DNA from: Anaerolineales bacterium
GTDB lineage: Bacteria; Chloroflexota; Anaerolineae; Anaerolineales; UBA11858
Direction: 5' to 3'
Assembly (NCBI GenBank): GCA_028278545.1
Contig: JANQED010000042.1
Coordinates: forward strand, 1 to 52,664
DNA: 52,664 bases
The notes below the pieces were generated by a model. That model worked only from the letters and a program-made list of their open reading frames with translations. It had not been told where the DNA came from and made no database searches. Position numbers and translations under genes: made by a program. Shown piece after piece: positions 7,867 through 15,577 of the stretch (positions are counted from its first letter, which is position 1; each line of letters begins with the position of its first letter).

Positions 7867-9216
7867 ATGTCGAAGAAAATAGCTTTCTTACTTTGTCTGA
7901 CAATGGCCGCGGGGGTGATTCTGGCAGGCTGCCAGCCGTCAGGCGAAGGGGGAACAAGCGGCACGCCGGCTGAATGGCTGCAAGAAAACGCGATGCCCTT
8001 TGATACCAGCGAACCGGGTCATGCGTATGATGATTTGCTCCCATTAAAGGAGATCATCGGGGACGCTCGCATCGTCGCCCTGGGTGAAGCCACGCATGGG
8101 ACGCGCGAGTTCTTCCAGATGAAGCATCGGCTGGTTGAGTTCCTGGTAGAAGAAATGGGGTTCACGATTTTCGCCATGGAGGCAAATTGGCCCGAAGCTG
8201 AGCTGGTCAATGCGTATGTCCAAAGCTGCGAAGGCGATCCGGAAAGGCTCCTGTCAGGGCTGCATTTTTGGACGTGGCAGACTGAAGAAGTATTGGACCT
8301 GCTGCACTGGATGTGTGAATACAACCAAACGCCCGGCGGCGGATCAAAGGTCTCGTTCACCGGGTTCGATATGCAGGCTGCATCCCAGGCCATCGATAAT
8401 GTGGCTGCCTATTTCCGAGTGGTCGATCCACCCTACAGGATAGAAGCAAGAATAAACTACTCCTGCCCGGAGGGCAGCAGCATAGAATACGGCTATAATC
8501 TGTACAGCCTGGAAACGAAAGAGGCCTGCAGAGCCAAGTTCGAAGAGGTCTATCAAAAACTGGTCGATAACCAGGCAGCATACATCGAGCTGTCCACGCC
8601 AGAAGAATATCAAGCGGCGCTGCACAACGCCGAACTCATTCTGCAAACGGAAGACTTCCTGCGGGATAAGATAACGCCAGATAATGTAGATTTACGCGAC
8701 GAATACATGGCCGCGAATGTGAAATGGCTGCTGGACCATGCCAGCCCAAGCGACAAGATCATCCTTTGGGCGCATAACGGGCATGTCAGCAGGGGTACAG
8801 CGACTGAAGATTTCCGGCCAATGGGCAGTCACCTGCACGAAATCTATGGGGACGAGATGATCGTGGTCGGCTTCGCCTTCTATGAAGGCGCGTTCAATGC
8901 GATGGACATCACCCAAGGCTCGCGTGAACCCATCTCCAAGCAGGTTGCGCCCCCCGCGCCAGAAGGCACCCATGAGTGGTATTTCAACACCGCAGGGATG
9001 CCGCGCATGATGATCAACCTGAGAGATATCGACCCTTCGATGGAGGATGCAGCCTGGCTGATCGAGCCGCACGAGTCCCACGCCATCGGGTCTGCATACG
9101 ACGAAAGCCGCCCAGAAGACTACTTCTATCCCACATACATCACCCAGGAATTCGACATCCTGATTTTCTTTCGTGAGACAACGCCATCCATTTTGCTCTC
9201 TGAACGAGACAAGTGA
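7867..9216 (+). CDS. Erythromycin esterase-like lipoprotein
   Basis: A 449-residue secreted protein. Residues 1-22 are a lipoprotein signal with the lipobox LAGC (Cys22), so it should be anchored outside the membrane. The mature part carries the erythromycin-esterase family signature: ALGEATHGTREFFQMKHRL, then FAMEANWPEAELVNAYV, WTWQTEEVLDL and WAHNGHVSRG. The His and Glu residues of the first two motifs form the family's active site. Many members do not act on macrolides, so drug resistance is not implied. The stop overlaps a possible GTG start of the next gene. Confidence 0.82.
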   Translation: MSKKIAFLLCLTMAAGVILAGCQPSGEGGTSGTPAEWLQENAMPFDTSEPGHAYDDLLPLKEIIGDARIVALGEATHGTREFFQMKHRLVEFLVEEMGFTIFAMEANWPEAELVNAYVQSCEGDPERLLSGLHFWTWQTEEVLDLLHWMCEYNQTPGGGSKVSFTGFDMQAASQAIDNVAAYFRVVDPPYRIEARINYSCPEGSSIEYGYNLYSLETKEACRAKFEEVYQKLVDNQAAYIELSTPEEYQAALHNAELILQTEDFLRDKITPDNVDLRDEYMAANVKWLLDHASPSDKIILWAHNGHVSRGTATEDFRPMGSHLHEIYGDEMIVVGFAFYEGAFNAMDITQGSREPISKQVAPPAPEGTHEWYFNTAGMPRMMINLRDIDPSMEDAAWLIEPHESHAIGSAYDESRPEDYFYPTYITQEFDILIFFRETTPSILLSERDK

Positions 9217-9236
9217 TCAAAGGAGCCTCGAGGACG

Positions 9237-10415
9237 ATGGACACAAAAACCTATGACGTGATCATGGTGGGGGGCGGCGTAATGGGGTGCGCGACGGCCT
9301 ACTATCTGTTGAAGAACGACCCGCAGATCAAAGTGGCGATCATCGAAAAAGACCCCACCTACGAATTCAGTTCGACCGTCCTGTCGGACGCCAACATCCG
9401 TTTGCAGTTCAATGTCAAGGAGAATATTCAGATCTCGCAGTTCGGCCTGGCGGCGCTGGAGACTTTCGGCGAGGAAATGGCGGTTGGGGGAGTCAGGCCC
9501 GATGTGGCCTTTCGTCAACAGGGCAATTTATTTTTAGCTGATGAAGATGGAAAGGACGCCACCCTGAAAGGTGTGGAAACCCAGCAGGGCCTGGGGTGCC
9601 CGGTGGAATGGCTGACTCCGGCGCAGATCAAGGGACGCTTTGCGCTGTTCGAGGTGGGGCGGCTGGCCGGGGGCGCTTTCTGCCCCCTGGACGGCACCAT
9701 GGATGCCCAGGCGGTCTTGATGGGCTACAAGAACAAAGCGGTGGCGCTGGGGGCGGCATACATCGTCGGGGAAGTCGGGGAAATCTTGCAGGCGGAAGGG
9801 CAGGTGATTGGGGTGCGGTTGACCACTGGGGACGAGGTCAGGGCTAATTTCGTGGTCAACAGCGCCGGGGCCTGGGTGCAGAAGATCGCCCAAACCGCGG
9901 GGATCACCCTGCCGGTCGACCCCGTTAAGCGCCAGGTATTCGTCCTGGAAACGAAAGTCCAGACTGAAGTGGTCTATCCCCTGACGGTCTTCCCTTCCGG
10001 GTTGTATTTGATCCAGGAGCATGAGAATGTGTTCATGACCGGCAAAATCCTGCCGGATGACCCGATTGGTTTCGAGTTCAGTTGGAACCGGGGGGTGTTC
10101 ATGGAGCATCTGTGGCCTGAGCTGGTCGAGTACATCCCGGAGTTCGACCAGCTCAAGGTGGCCCGCGGCTGGGCCGGGCTGTATGCGGTGAACACGTTCG
10201 ACGGCAACGCCATTTTGGGCGAATGGCCGCATTTGAAGGGCTTTATGCTGGCGAACGGTTTTTCGGGGCACGGTTTTCAGCAGTGCCACGCTGTGGGGCG
10301 CTATCTGGCGGAATTGATCTTGGGGCAGGCCCCGGCGCTGGACCTCTCCATTTTCTCTCCCCAGCGCATTTTGGATGATAAGCCGGTTTTCGAGAGCGAA
10401 CACAAGCTGGTTTAG
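9237..10415 (+). CDS. FAD-dependent oxidoreductase, DAO/sarcosine oxidase-type
   Basis: A 392-residue flavoenzyme. The N-terminal Rossmann motif GGGVMGCATAYYL binds the ADP part of FAD, and IIEKD ends the second strand. A C-terminal GLYAVNTFDGNAILG and NGFSGHGFQQCHAVGRYLAEL are typical of the DAO superfamily (sarcosine oxidase, glycine oxidase, FAD-linked dehydrogenases). It should oxidise a secondary amine or hydroxy acid. The ATG at 9237, with an AGGA upstream, is preferred to GTG 9213, which overlaps the esterase stop. It may share a transcript with that gene. Confidence 0.83.
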   Translation: MDTKTYDVIMVGGGVMGCATAYYLLKNDPQIKVAIIEKDPTYEFSSTVLSDANIRLQFNVKENIQISQFGLAALETFGEEMAVGGVRPDVAFRQQGNLFLADEDGKDATLKGVETQQGLGCPVEWLTPAQIKGRFALFEVGRLAGGAFCPLDGTMDAQAVLMGYKNKAVALGAAYIVGEVGEILQAEGQVIGVRLTTGDEVRANFVVNSAGAWVQKIAQTAGITLPVDPVKRQVFVLETKVQTEVVYPLTVFPSGLYLIQEHENVFMTGKILPDDPIGFEFSWNRGVFMEHLWPELVEYIPEFDQLKVARGWAGLYAVNTFDGNAILGEWPHLKGFMLANGFSGHGFQQCHAVGRYLAELILGQAPALDLSIFSPQRILDDKPVFESEHKLV

Positions 10416-10474
10416 TGTGTAGGGCGGGTTAATACACAACTTTGCGAAAGCCCCGGATAGTCGTCAAAGCCCTA

Positions 10475-10503
10475 TTGCAAACTATAGTTGGCGGTGATAT
10501 ACT
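10475..10503 (+). promoter_or_regulatory. Consensus-type promoter for a RelE-like toxin operon
   Basis: TTGCAA and TATACT are spaced by 17 nt. The expected start near 10510 leaves a leader of only about 15 nt before the ATG at 10525. Confidence 0.6.
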
Positions 10504-10524
10504 TCTCGGAAAGCAGGCCCTTCG

Positions 10525-10863
10525 ATGCCCAATAACGACCCCACCAAAACCGTGATCATCTACCGGGACGCAAGGGGCAAAGAGCCTTTCAACGACTGGC
10601 TGAAGAGTTTGCGCGATCCCCGCACCCGGCGGCGCATACTCCAACGTCTCTGGCGGCTTGAAAGCGGCAATTTTGGCGATTGCAAACCCGTTGGCGGTGG
10701 TGTAAGCGAACTGCGTTTCTTCTTTGGCCCCGGTTACCGCGTCTATTTTGGCGAAGATGGCGATACGATTGTGGTCTTGTTATGCGGTGGAGATAAAAGC
10801 AGCCAGCGCCGAGACATCCGAAAGGCCCAGGCTTTCTGGAAGGAGTACTTGAGCCATGACTGA
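10525..10863 (+). CDS. RelE/ParE-superfamily toxin (Gp49-like addiction module killer)
   Basis: A 112-residue basic toxin of the Gp49-like branch of the RelE superfamily. KEPFNDWLKSLRDPRTRRRI, then GDCKPVGGGVSELRFFFGPGYRVYF and LLCGGDKSSQRRDI are the conserved blocks. Relatives are ribosome-dependent or free mRNA nucleases. The stop overlaps the antitoxin start by 8 nt, so translation is coupled. It is the second of three complete TA pairs in the island. Confidence 0.85.
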   Translation: MPNNDPTKTVIIYRDARGKEPFNDWLKSLRDPRTRRRILQRLWRLESGNFGDCKPVGGGVSELRFFFGPGYRVYFGEDGDTIVVLLCGGDKSSQRRDIRKAQAFWKEYLSHD

Positions 10864-11173
10864 GTACCGCACTTTAGATCAAATCAGCATCGAATATTTT
10901 AGCGACCATCCCGAAGAGATCGACGATTTCATCAACGAGATCTTCGCTGAGTACGCCAAAGACGGCGACTCGGCCGCGCTGCTCTCCGCCCTGCGGGTGA
11001 TCGCCCGCGTCAAAGGCCTTTCCACCATGGCCGAAGAGATCGGTATGACCCGTCAGGGCTTGCAAAAAGCCCTCTCTGCCAAAGGCAACCCCCGCCTTGA
11101 CAATATCAACGCCATCATGCGGGCGATGGGATATCAGTTGATGCCCCATCCCCTGGAAATATCCGTGGGGTAG
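10856..11173 (+). CDS. HTH antitoxin (HigA-like, COG3636 type)
   Basis: A 105-residue protein overlapping the toxin gene. The central region GLSTMAEEIGMTRQGLQKAL is a helix-turn-helix, followed by NPRLDNINAIMRAMGYQL, as in antidotes partnered with Gp49-like toxins. The N-terminal 45 residues are acidic and likely cover the toxin. It probably represses the promoter at 10475-10503. Confidence 0.83.
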   Translation: MTEYRTLDQISIEYFSDHPEEIDDFINEIFAEYAKDGDSAALLSALRVIARVKGLSTMAEEIGMTRQGLQKALSAKGNPRLDNINAIMRAMGYQLMPHPLEISVG

Positions 11174-11207
11174 CCCCGTCCAAGTGAAGCCCACGTTGGG
11201 CAGGGAT

Positions 11208-11315
11208 TGGGTTAGCCCCCCCTGCCCCCCAACTTTGGGGGGCGCGCAACGCTCCCCGCCTACGGCGCTGCGCCCCGCTCCGCTCAGGATGCTTCTGCTC
11301 CGAAGTCGAAGTGGC
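11208..11315. repeat. Dispersed repeat R1, composite copy
   Basis: It begins with a G/C hairpin (CCCCCCAACTTTGGGGGG) and continues to the CGCTGCGCCCCGCTCCGCTC core and a CGAAGTCGAAGTGG tail. It fills the gap between a TA pair and an orphan antitoxin. Similar composites are at 13291-13412, 20866-20960 and 48815-48880. Confidence 0.7.
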
Positions 11316-11370
11316 AGTGACCAATTTCAAATTGCTTTGTTTACACAGCACTGACGGTAGAGGTGAAAAC

Positions 11371-11691
11371 ATGGTAAGAGTACCTACAAATCGAATGCCA
11401 ACACACCCAGGTGAGATGCTGCGAGAAGACTTTCTCATCCCAATGGGGATCACACAACGCGAACTGGCAACGGGCATCCGAGTGCCCTACCAACGCATTA
11501 ATGAGTTGATCAATGGGAAAAGGGGCGTAACTCCGAGCACGGCACTGCGGCTGGAGAGGTATTTTGGCACCACGGCAGGGTTCTGGATGAACTTGCAGCT
11601 CCGCTGGGACTTGTACCGCGCCCAACAAAGCGAAGCTTTTCAGTTGGAGAAGATCAAACCTTACATAACATCGGCAAGTTCCGCTGGATAA
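11371..11691 (+). CDS. Orphan HigA-family antidote protein
   Basis: A 106-residue HTH protein of the short HigA/VapI type: MPTHPGEMLREDFLIPMGI, a helix-turn-helix around QRELATGIRVPYQRINELI, GKRGVTPSTALRLERYFG and a closing FWMNLQLRWDLYRA. A HigB toxin would normally sit just upstream; instead a dispersed repeat occupies that position and the preceding TA pair is complete. The toxin has probably been lost, leaving a solitary regulator or an anti-addiction antitoxin. It resembles the HigA at 12981, but the two are diverged. Confidence 0.8.
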   Translation: MVRVPTNRMPTHPGEMLREDFLIPMGITQRELATGIRVPYQRINELINGKRGVTPSTALRLERYFGTTAGFWMNLQLRWDLYRAQQSEAFQLEKIKPYITSASSAG

Positions 11692-11734
11692 TTGGCCGAT
11701 GCCCGGTCAGATTGCGAAGTAAGGGACAAAGGAA

Positions 11735-12634
11735 ATGAGTTCACGGTCGAAATCGATACTGCAAGCGCTGTTCGTTGTCTTCCTTTGGGCGACGTCCTGG
11801 GTTTTCATCAAGATTGGGCTGCATGAAATCCCGCCGATCATCTTCGCCGGATTGCGATACTTCCTGGCGTTTGTGATTCTGCTGATCGTTCTGCTGTTCA
11901 GCGAGGAAAAGCGCAAAATCCCGGAGCTGCCAGGGCGCATGTGGGTGCGATTGATCGTTCTGGGGCTGCTCTTTTACGCCGGGACGCAGGGAGCATCGTT
12001 TGTGGCCCTGGCTTATCTGCCTGCGGTAACGGTCAACTTGCTGTGGAGTTTCAGCAGCGTGGCGGTGGCATTTCTGGGGGTGATCTGGTTAGCTGAACGG
12101 CCGACGTTTTTCCAGTGGGGCGGGATCCTGTTGGCGCTGATCGGCGCGTTCATCTATTTCTATCCGGTCACCATCCCAGAAGCGCAAATGTTGGGAGTCT
12201 GGGTGGCGGTGGTCGGCGTGCTGGCCAATGCGGTGTCCTCGATCATGGGCAGAGACATCAACCGGTCGGGGAAATACCCCCCATTGGTGGTGACGGTGGT
12301 GAGCATGGGGGTGGGTTCAGCCGCTTTGCTGGCGACCAGCCTGTTGGTAGAAGACGTCCCGGCGATGGGGCTGAAAAGCTGGCTGATCGTCGCCTGGCTG
12401 GCGGCGGTCAATACTGCCTTTGCCTTCACGTTGTGGAACCATACTCTGCGCGTGCTCACGGCGATGGAGTCGAGCATCATCAACGGGACGATGCTGATCT
12501 GGATCCCCATCTTTGCGGTGCTGTTCTTAGGGGAAAGCCTTACCGGGAAAGATATTTTGGGGTTGGTTGCCGTGGGCGCAGGGACGCTGATCGTGCAGCT
12601 GCGCGTTTTGCCAAGAGTTAGGGGGGCGCAATAG
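11735..12634 (+). CDS. EamA/DMT-superfamily metabolite exporter
   Basis: A 299-residue membrane protein with about ten helices arranged as two EamA repeats (about 5-145 and 155-290). The N-terminal repeat has FLWATSWVFIKIGL and the middle has a PAVTVNLLWSFSSV helix. Members export amino acids, nucleosides or other metabolites; the substrate is not predictable. AAAGGAA lies 6 nt before the ATG. No partner gene is visible; a TA pair follows. Confidence 0.85.
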   Translation: MSSRSKSILQALFVVFLWATSWVFIKIGLHEIPPIIFAGLRYFLAFVILLIVLLFSEEKRKIPELPGRMWVRLIVLGLLFYAGTQGASFVALAYLPAVTVNLLWSFSSVAVAFLGVIWLAERPTFFQWGGILLALIGAFIYFYPVTIPEAQMLGVWVAVVGVLANAVSSIMGRDINRSGKYPPLVVTVVSMGVGSAALLATSLLVEDVPAMGLKSWLIVAWLAAVNTAFAFTLWNHTLRVLTAMESSIINGTMLIWIPIFAVLFLGESLTGKDILGLVAVGAGTLIVQLRVLPRVRGAQ

Positions 12635-12646
12635 GCGGGATAGTGC

Positions 12647-12675
12647 TTGACGCTTAGCGCCATACACTATATACT
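12647..12675 (+). promoter_or_regulatory. Promoter for the second higBA pair; leaderless
   Basis: TTGACG, a 17-nt spacer and TATACT. The toxin ATG is at 12682, only 6 nt beyond the -10 box, so the mRNA should start at the initiation codon. The geometry matches the promoter of the first higBA pair at 3653-3681. Confidence 0.7.
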
Positions 12676-12681
12676 TATATT

Positions 12682-12963
12682 ATGATACGGTCGTTCAAAA
12701 GCAAAGAAAGCCAAAAGGTATTTGCCCGCACACGCTCTCGAAAACTTCCGTATGATGTTCAACAGGTAGCCTATCGCAAGCTACGTATGTTGAACAACGC
12801 AGTAAACCTGAATGACTTGCGCATCCCTCCTGGGAACAGGTTAGAAAAACTTGGCGGCGACAGAGCGGGACAGCATAGTATTCGCATCAACGACCAGTGG
12901 AGAATATGCTTTGAATGGCGCGATGGAGATGCCTATCAGGTTGAAATAACGGACTATCACTAA
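12682..12963 (+). CDS. higB: HigB toxin (RelE superfamily, plasmid-maintenance killer type)
   Basis: A 93-residue toxin starting MIRSFKSKESQKVF. It has the family blocks RKLPYDVQQVAYRKLRML, LRIPPGNRLEKLGGDR, HSIRINDQWRICFEW and a C-terminal VEITDYH with the terminal catalytic-region His. This is the short HigB family, distinct from the HigB at 3688. The gene appears leaderless and lies 17 nt before its antitoxin. Confidence 0.9.
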   Translation: MIRSFKSKESQKVFARTRSRKLPYDVQQVAYRKLRMLNNAVNLNDLRIPPGNRLEKLGGDRAGQHSIRINDQWRICFEWRDGDAYQVEITDYH

Positions 12964-12980
12964 GTTAGGTTGCGTGAAAT

Positions 12981-13286
12981 ATGACAGCAGAAAAGCTAAA
13001 TCCTGTACACCCTGGCGAGGTGTTGATGGAAGAGTTTCTTAAGCCGATGAATTTAAGCCAGCATCGGTTAGCGCTTAGCATTGGTGTGGATGCTCGCCGT
13101 ATCAATGAGATCGTCTTGGGGAAACGCCGGGTGACGGCGGATACCGCGCTGAGATTGTCGCGATTTTTTGGGACTTCCCCCCAGTTCTGGATGGGGTTAC
13201 AAAGCGACTATGATTTAGATGTCGCAGAAGATGAACTCGGGGAGCGATTAGAGATTGAAGTACGCGAGCATTCATTTATAAGCTAG
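12981..13286 (+). CDS. higA: HigA antitoxin
   Basis: A 101-residue short HigA: LNPVHPGEVLMEEFLKPM, an HTH in LSQHRLALSIGVDARRINEI, GKRRVTADTALRLSRFFG and FWMGLQSDYDLDVAED. It neutralises the toxin encoded 17 nt upstream and should autoregulate the operon. A dispersed repeat begins right after the gene. Confidence 0.9.
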   Translation: MTAEKLNPVHPGEVLMEEFLKPMNLSQHRLALSIGVDARRINEIVLGKRRVTADTALRLSRFFGTSPQFWMGLQSDYDLDVAEDELGERLEIEVREHSFIS

Positions 13287-13290
13287 CGCG

Positions 13291-13446
13291 CCGCCCCCTA
13301 ACCCCCAACGCCGAAGGCGCGCCTATGGCGCTGGGGGGACGCGCGATGCCCCCTTCGACTACGCTGCGCTCCGCTCAGGGTGCTTGTGCTGCAAAGTGGA
13401 AGGGGTCTATTTCAAATGGCTTTGTTTATGGTGCAATGAATACTCG
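13291..13446. repeat. Repeat R1 plus duplicated upstream block
   Basis: The left part is the composite R1 repeat. From about 13351 to the next ATG the sequence is nearly the same as 14543-14639, so the duplication of the following gene includes about 96 nt of its upstream region. Confidence 0.75.
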
Positions 13447-14073
13447 ATGGCTGCCAACCCTATAGATTTGTACCAGGAACACTTTGTCCGCAAAGATTTC
13501 GAACGGTTGGATCTATTCTACCTGCTGCGAGACAAATACGGGATCAGGAGTGCAATTTATCCAGGCAGCTTTGTCCACGTCACGCCCTCTTTCGTCTTTC
13601 CGGTGACAACGTATGTCGAGATGGATAAGCGGGCCAGGAAGTTTTTCGAGCATCCAGGGTTGGGAGCGTTTGTGGCGGCTCACAAGGATTATCCCGAGGA
13701 TGCCAGGGTCACCTACTATGCGCAAGATTACCGGGAAGAAATCGAAGGGGAAGATGAAGGGTATGACTTGCTGATCTCCCAATATGCGGGGTTCATCTCA
13801 AAGCACTGCAAAAGGTATTTGAAAATCGGGGGGATTTTACTTGTAAACAACAGTCATGGCGATGCGAGCATGGCATCCATTGATGGTGATTACCGCTTAG
13901 CGGCGGTGGTCCTGAAAAGCGGGTCAAAACATCGTCTGAGCGAGAAGAATCTGGGGGCGTATTTTGTGCCTAAGAAGGACATTGAAGTGACGGAAGCATA
14001 TCTTGAGAAAATCCAGAAGGGGGTCGGGTACAAGAAGTCAGCGAGCTCGTATCTGTTCCGGCGGGTGAGTTGA
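13447..14073 (+). CDS. Methyltransferase-fold-like protein, duplicated gene copy A
   Basis: A 208-residue protein. The pattern AIYPGSFVHVTPSFVFP, TTYVEMDKR, YDLLISQYAGFI and YLKIGGILLVNN resembles motifs I, II, IV and VI of Rossmann-fold methyltransferases, but motif I lacks the usual GxGxG. Activity is therefore uncertain. A near-identical copy lies at 14640-15266; differences are mostly conservative or synonymous, so both copies appear maintained. There is no clear ribosome site, and the upstream 96 nt are duplicated with the gene. Confidence 0.6.
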   Translation: MAANPIDLYQEHFVRKDFERLDLFYLLRDKYGIRSAIYPGSFVHVTPSFVFPVTTYVEMDKRARKFFEHPGLGAFVAAHKDYPEDARVTYYAQDYREEIEGEDEGYDLLISQYAGFISKHCKRYLKIGGILLVNNSHGDASMASIDGDYRLAAVVLKSGSKHRLSEKNLGAYFVPKKDIEVTEAYLEKIQKGVGYKKSASSYLFRRVS

Positions 14074-14169
14074 GGGGAGGGTCGGCGCTGGGCAGGTGGA
14101 GGCACGCAGAGCGCAAGGAAACGAGAAAATCTCAGAAGTCTTTTCTAGGCGGAAGAATCGGCCAGGCTC

Positions 14170-14198
14170 TTGACTTTTACGTCCTGGTTCGCGATAAT
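14170..14198 (+). promoter_or_regulatory. Promoter of the 45-residue gene, copy 1
   Basis: TTGACT, a 17-nt spacer and GATAAT, about 25 nt before the ATG. The second copy at 17162-17190 keeps both hexamers and the 17-nt spacing. Confidence 0.6.
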
Positions 14199-14222
14199 GG
14201 AATCGATACCCGGGAGGTTAGT

Positions 14223-14360
14223 ATGGCTACGAAAAAACCCAAACCAAAGTATAGAAGCGCTATTACTGGGAGGTATGTTTCCAAAAAGTACGCCGAGAAA
14301 CACCCAAAAACAACGGTGAGAGAGATCGATAGACCCAGGAAGAAAACCAAGAAGAAGTAA
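14223..14360 (+). CDS. 45-residue basic protein, copy 1
   Basis: The protein has the central pattern SAITGRYVSKKYAEKHPKTT, seen in a widespread family of very short proteins (SA.TGR.V.K.YA..HPKTTV) of unknown function; that family link is from memory. Both ends are Lys-rich. GGGAGG lies 5 nt before the ATG and a consensus-like promoter is upstream. The second copy at 17215 encodes the same protein apart from silent changes, which argues for selection on the product. Confidence 0.7.
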   Translation: MATKKPKPKYRSAITGRYVSKKYAEKHPKTTVREIDRPRKKTKKK

Positions 14361-14639
14361 CTCTTCTCTCTCATCCAAAGCACTTCATCCCAAAATCACA
14401 GACCTGGGGACAGACTGAAACGCACTACACTTTGTATCTTCATAGCGGCTTTACCCCACTCGCAGCCTGTTTTACTCAGGTGTCTGAGATTTCTTGTCGC
14501 GCCAGCAAGCGCGAAGGTGGGAAAGCCCCCCGGTTCCCAAGCCCCCTTCGACTACGCTGCGCTCCGCTCAGGGAGCTTATGCTGCAAAGTGGAAGGGGTC
14601 TATTTCAAATGACTCTGTTTATGGTCCAATGAATCATCG

Positions 14640-15266
14640 ATGGCTGCCAAACCTTTAGATTTGTACCAGGAACACTTTGTCCACAAAGATTTCGAACGTC
14701 TGGATCTATTCCACCTGCTGCGAGACAAATACGGGATCAGGAGCGCAATCTATCCAGGCAGCTTTGTCCACGTGACACCCTCTTTCGTCTTTCCAGTGAC
14801 AACGTATGTCGAGATGGATAAGCGGGCCAAGAAGTTCTTCGAGCACCCAGGGTTGGGAGCGTTTGTTGCGGCTCACAAAGATTATCCCGAGGATGCCAGG
14901 ATTACCTACTATGCGCAAGATTATCAGGAAGAAATCGAAGGGGAAGATGAAGGGTATGATCTGCTGATCTCCCAATACGCGGGGTTCATCTCAAAGCACT
15001 GCAAAAGGTATTTGAAAATCGGGGGGATTTTGCTGGCGAACAACAGTCATGGCGATGCGAGCATGGCATCCATAGACGCTGATTACCACTTAGCGGCGGT
15101 GGTCCTGAAAAGCGGGTCAAAACACCGTCTGAGCGAGAGAAATCTGGGGGCGTATTTTGTGCCCAAGAAGGCCATTGAAGTGACGGAAGCATATCTTGAG
15201 AAAATCCAGAAAGGGGTCGGGTACGATAAGTCGGCGAGCTCGTATCTGTTCCGGCGGGTGAGTTGA
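14640..15266 (+). CDS. Methyltransferase-fold-like protein, duplicated gene copy B
   Basis: A 208-residue protein almost identical to the product of 13447-14073. Differences include HK for RK near residue 17, HLLRD for YLLRD, and AI for DI near the C-terminus. The degenerate methyltransferase motifs are the same. The duplication covers about 720 nt including the promoter-side block. The next gene, a Phd-type antitoxin, begins 10 nt downstream, so they may share a transcript. Confidence 0.6.
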   Translation: MAAKPLDLYQEHFVHKDFERLDLFHLLRDKYGIRSAIYPGSFVHVTPSFVFPVTTYVEMDKRAKKFFEHPGLGAFVAAHKDYPEDARITYYAQDYQEEIEGEDEGYDLLISQYAGFISKHCKRYLKIGGILLANNSHGDASMASIDADYHLAAVVLKSGSKHRLSERNLGAYFVPKKAIEVTEAYLEKIQKGVGYDKSASSYLFRRVS

Positions 15267-15275
15267 GGTAATGCG

Positions 15276-15497
15276 ATGAAGGTTTATACTTACACAGAAG
15301 CGCGTCAAAATCTGGCTTCACTCTTAGATCAAGCTGCTAGAGAGGGTGAAGTTAGAATAAAGCGCAAGGACGGCCAGGTCTTTGTAATCAGGCTCCAGCC
15401 AAAGACGAAATCCCCCTTAGAAGTGGAGGGGATCGATTTGGGGATCACGACACAAGAGATCGTAGACTTCATTGATGAGGGCCGAAGAACTGATTGA
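15276..15497 (+). CDS. Orphan Phd/YefM-family antitoxin
   Basis: A 73-residue protein with the Phd/YefM N-terminal DNA-binding fold: MKVYTYTEARQNLASLLDQA, then GEVRIKRKDGQVFVI. The C-terminal tail, which normally wraps the toxin, is present. No PIN, Doc or RelE toxin follows. The next gene, 80 nt on, is the HEPN-WD40 fusion, and an inverted repeat (ACCTGGCG/CGCCAGGT, 15511-15533) lies between them. Either the toxin is lost or the HEPN protein is the partner; the latter is speculative. Confidence 0.75.
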   Translation: MKVYTYTEARQNLASLLDQAAREGEVRIKRKDGQVFVIRLQPKTKSPLEVEGIDLGITTQEIVDFIDEGRRTD

Positions 15498-15510
15498 GTC
15501 CATAATGGTC

Positions 15511-15533
15511 ACCTGGCGCGGTCAACGCCAGGT
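15511..15533. repeat. Inverted repeat between Phd and HEPN-WD40 genes
   Basis: Perfect 8-bp arms ACCTGGCG and CGCCAGGT with a 7-nt loop. No T-run follows, so it is more likely an operator or attenuating hairpin than a terminator. Confidence 0.5.
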
Positions 15534-15577
15534 CAAGTGAAGTCCATGAGGGTGACAATCTGAAAATAAGGTGTCCT

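Larger units (their letters stand above)
14128..14578 (+). repeat. Duplicated unit B, copy 1 (carries a 45-residue gene)
   Basis: About 450 nt, from ATCTCAGAAGTCTTTT to the R1 core, are nearly repeated at 17130-17570. Each copy has a promoter, a 45-residue reading frame with a strong ribosome site, a conserved non-coding tail with CAGACCTGGGGACAGACTGA, and an R1 hairpin at the right end. No terminal inverted repeats or transposase were seen. The tail (14361-14639) has no other gene. Confidence 0.8.

Noticed and set aside
14145..14378. Hydrophobic minus-strand frames opposite the 45-residue gene
   Set aside because: The + strand frame has promoter, ribosome site and a conserved product with synonymous changes; the antisense frames do not.
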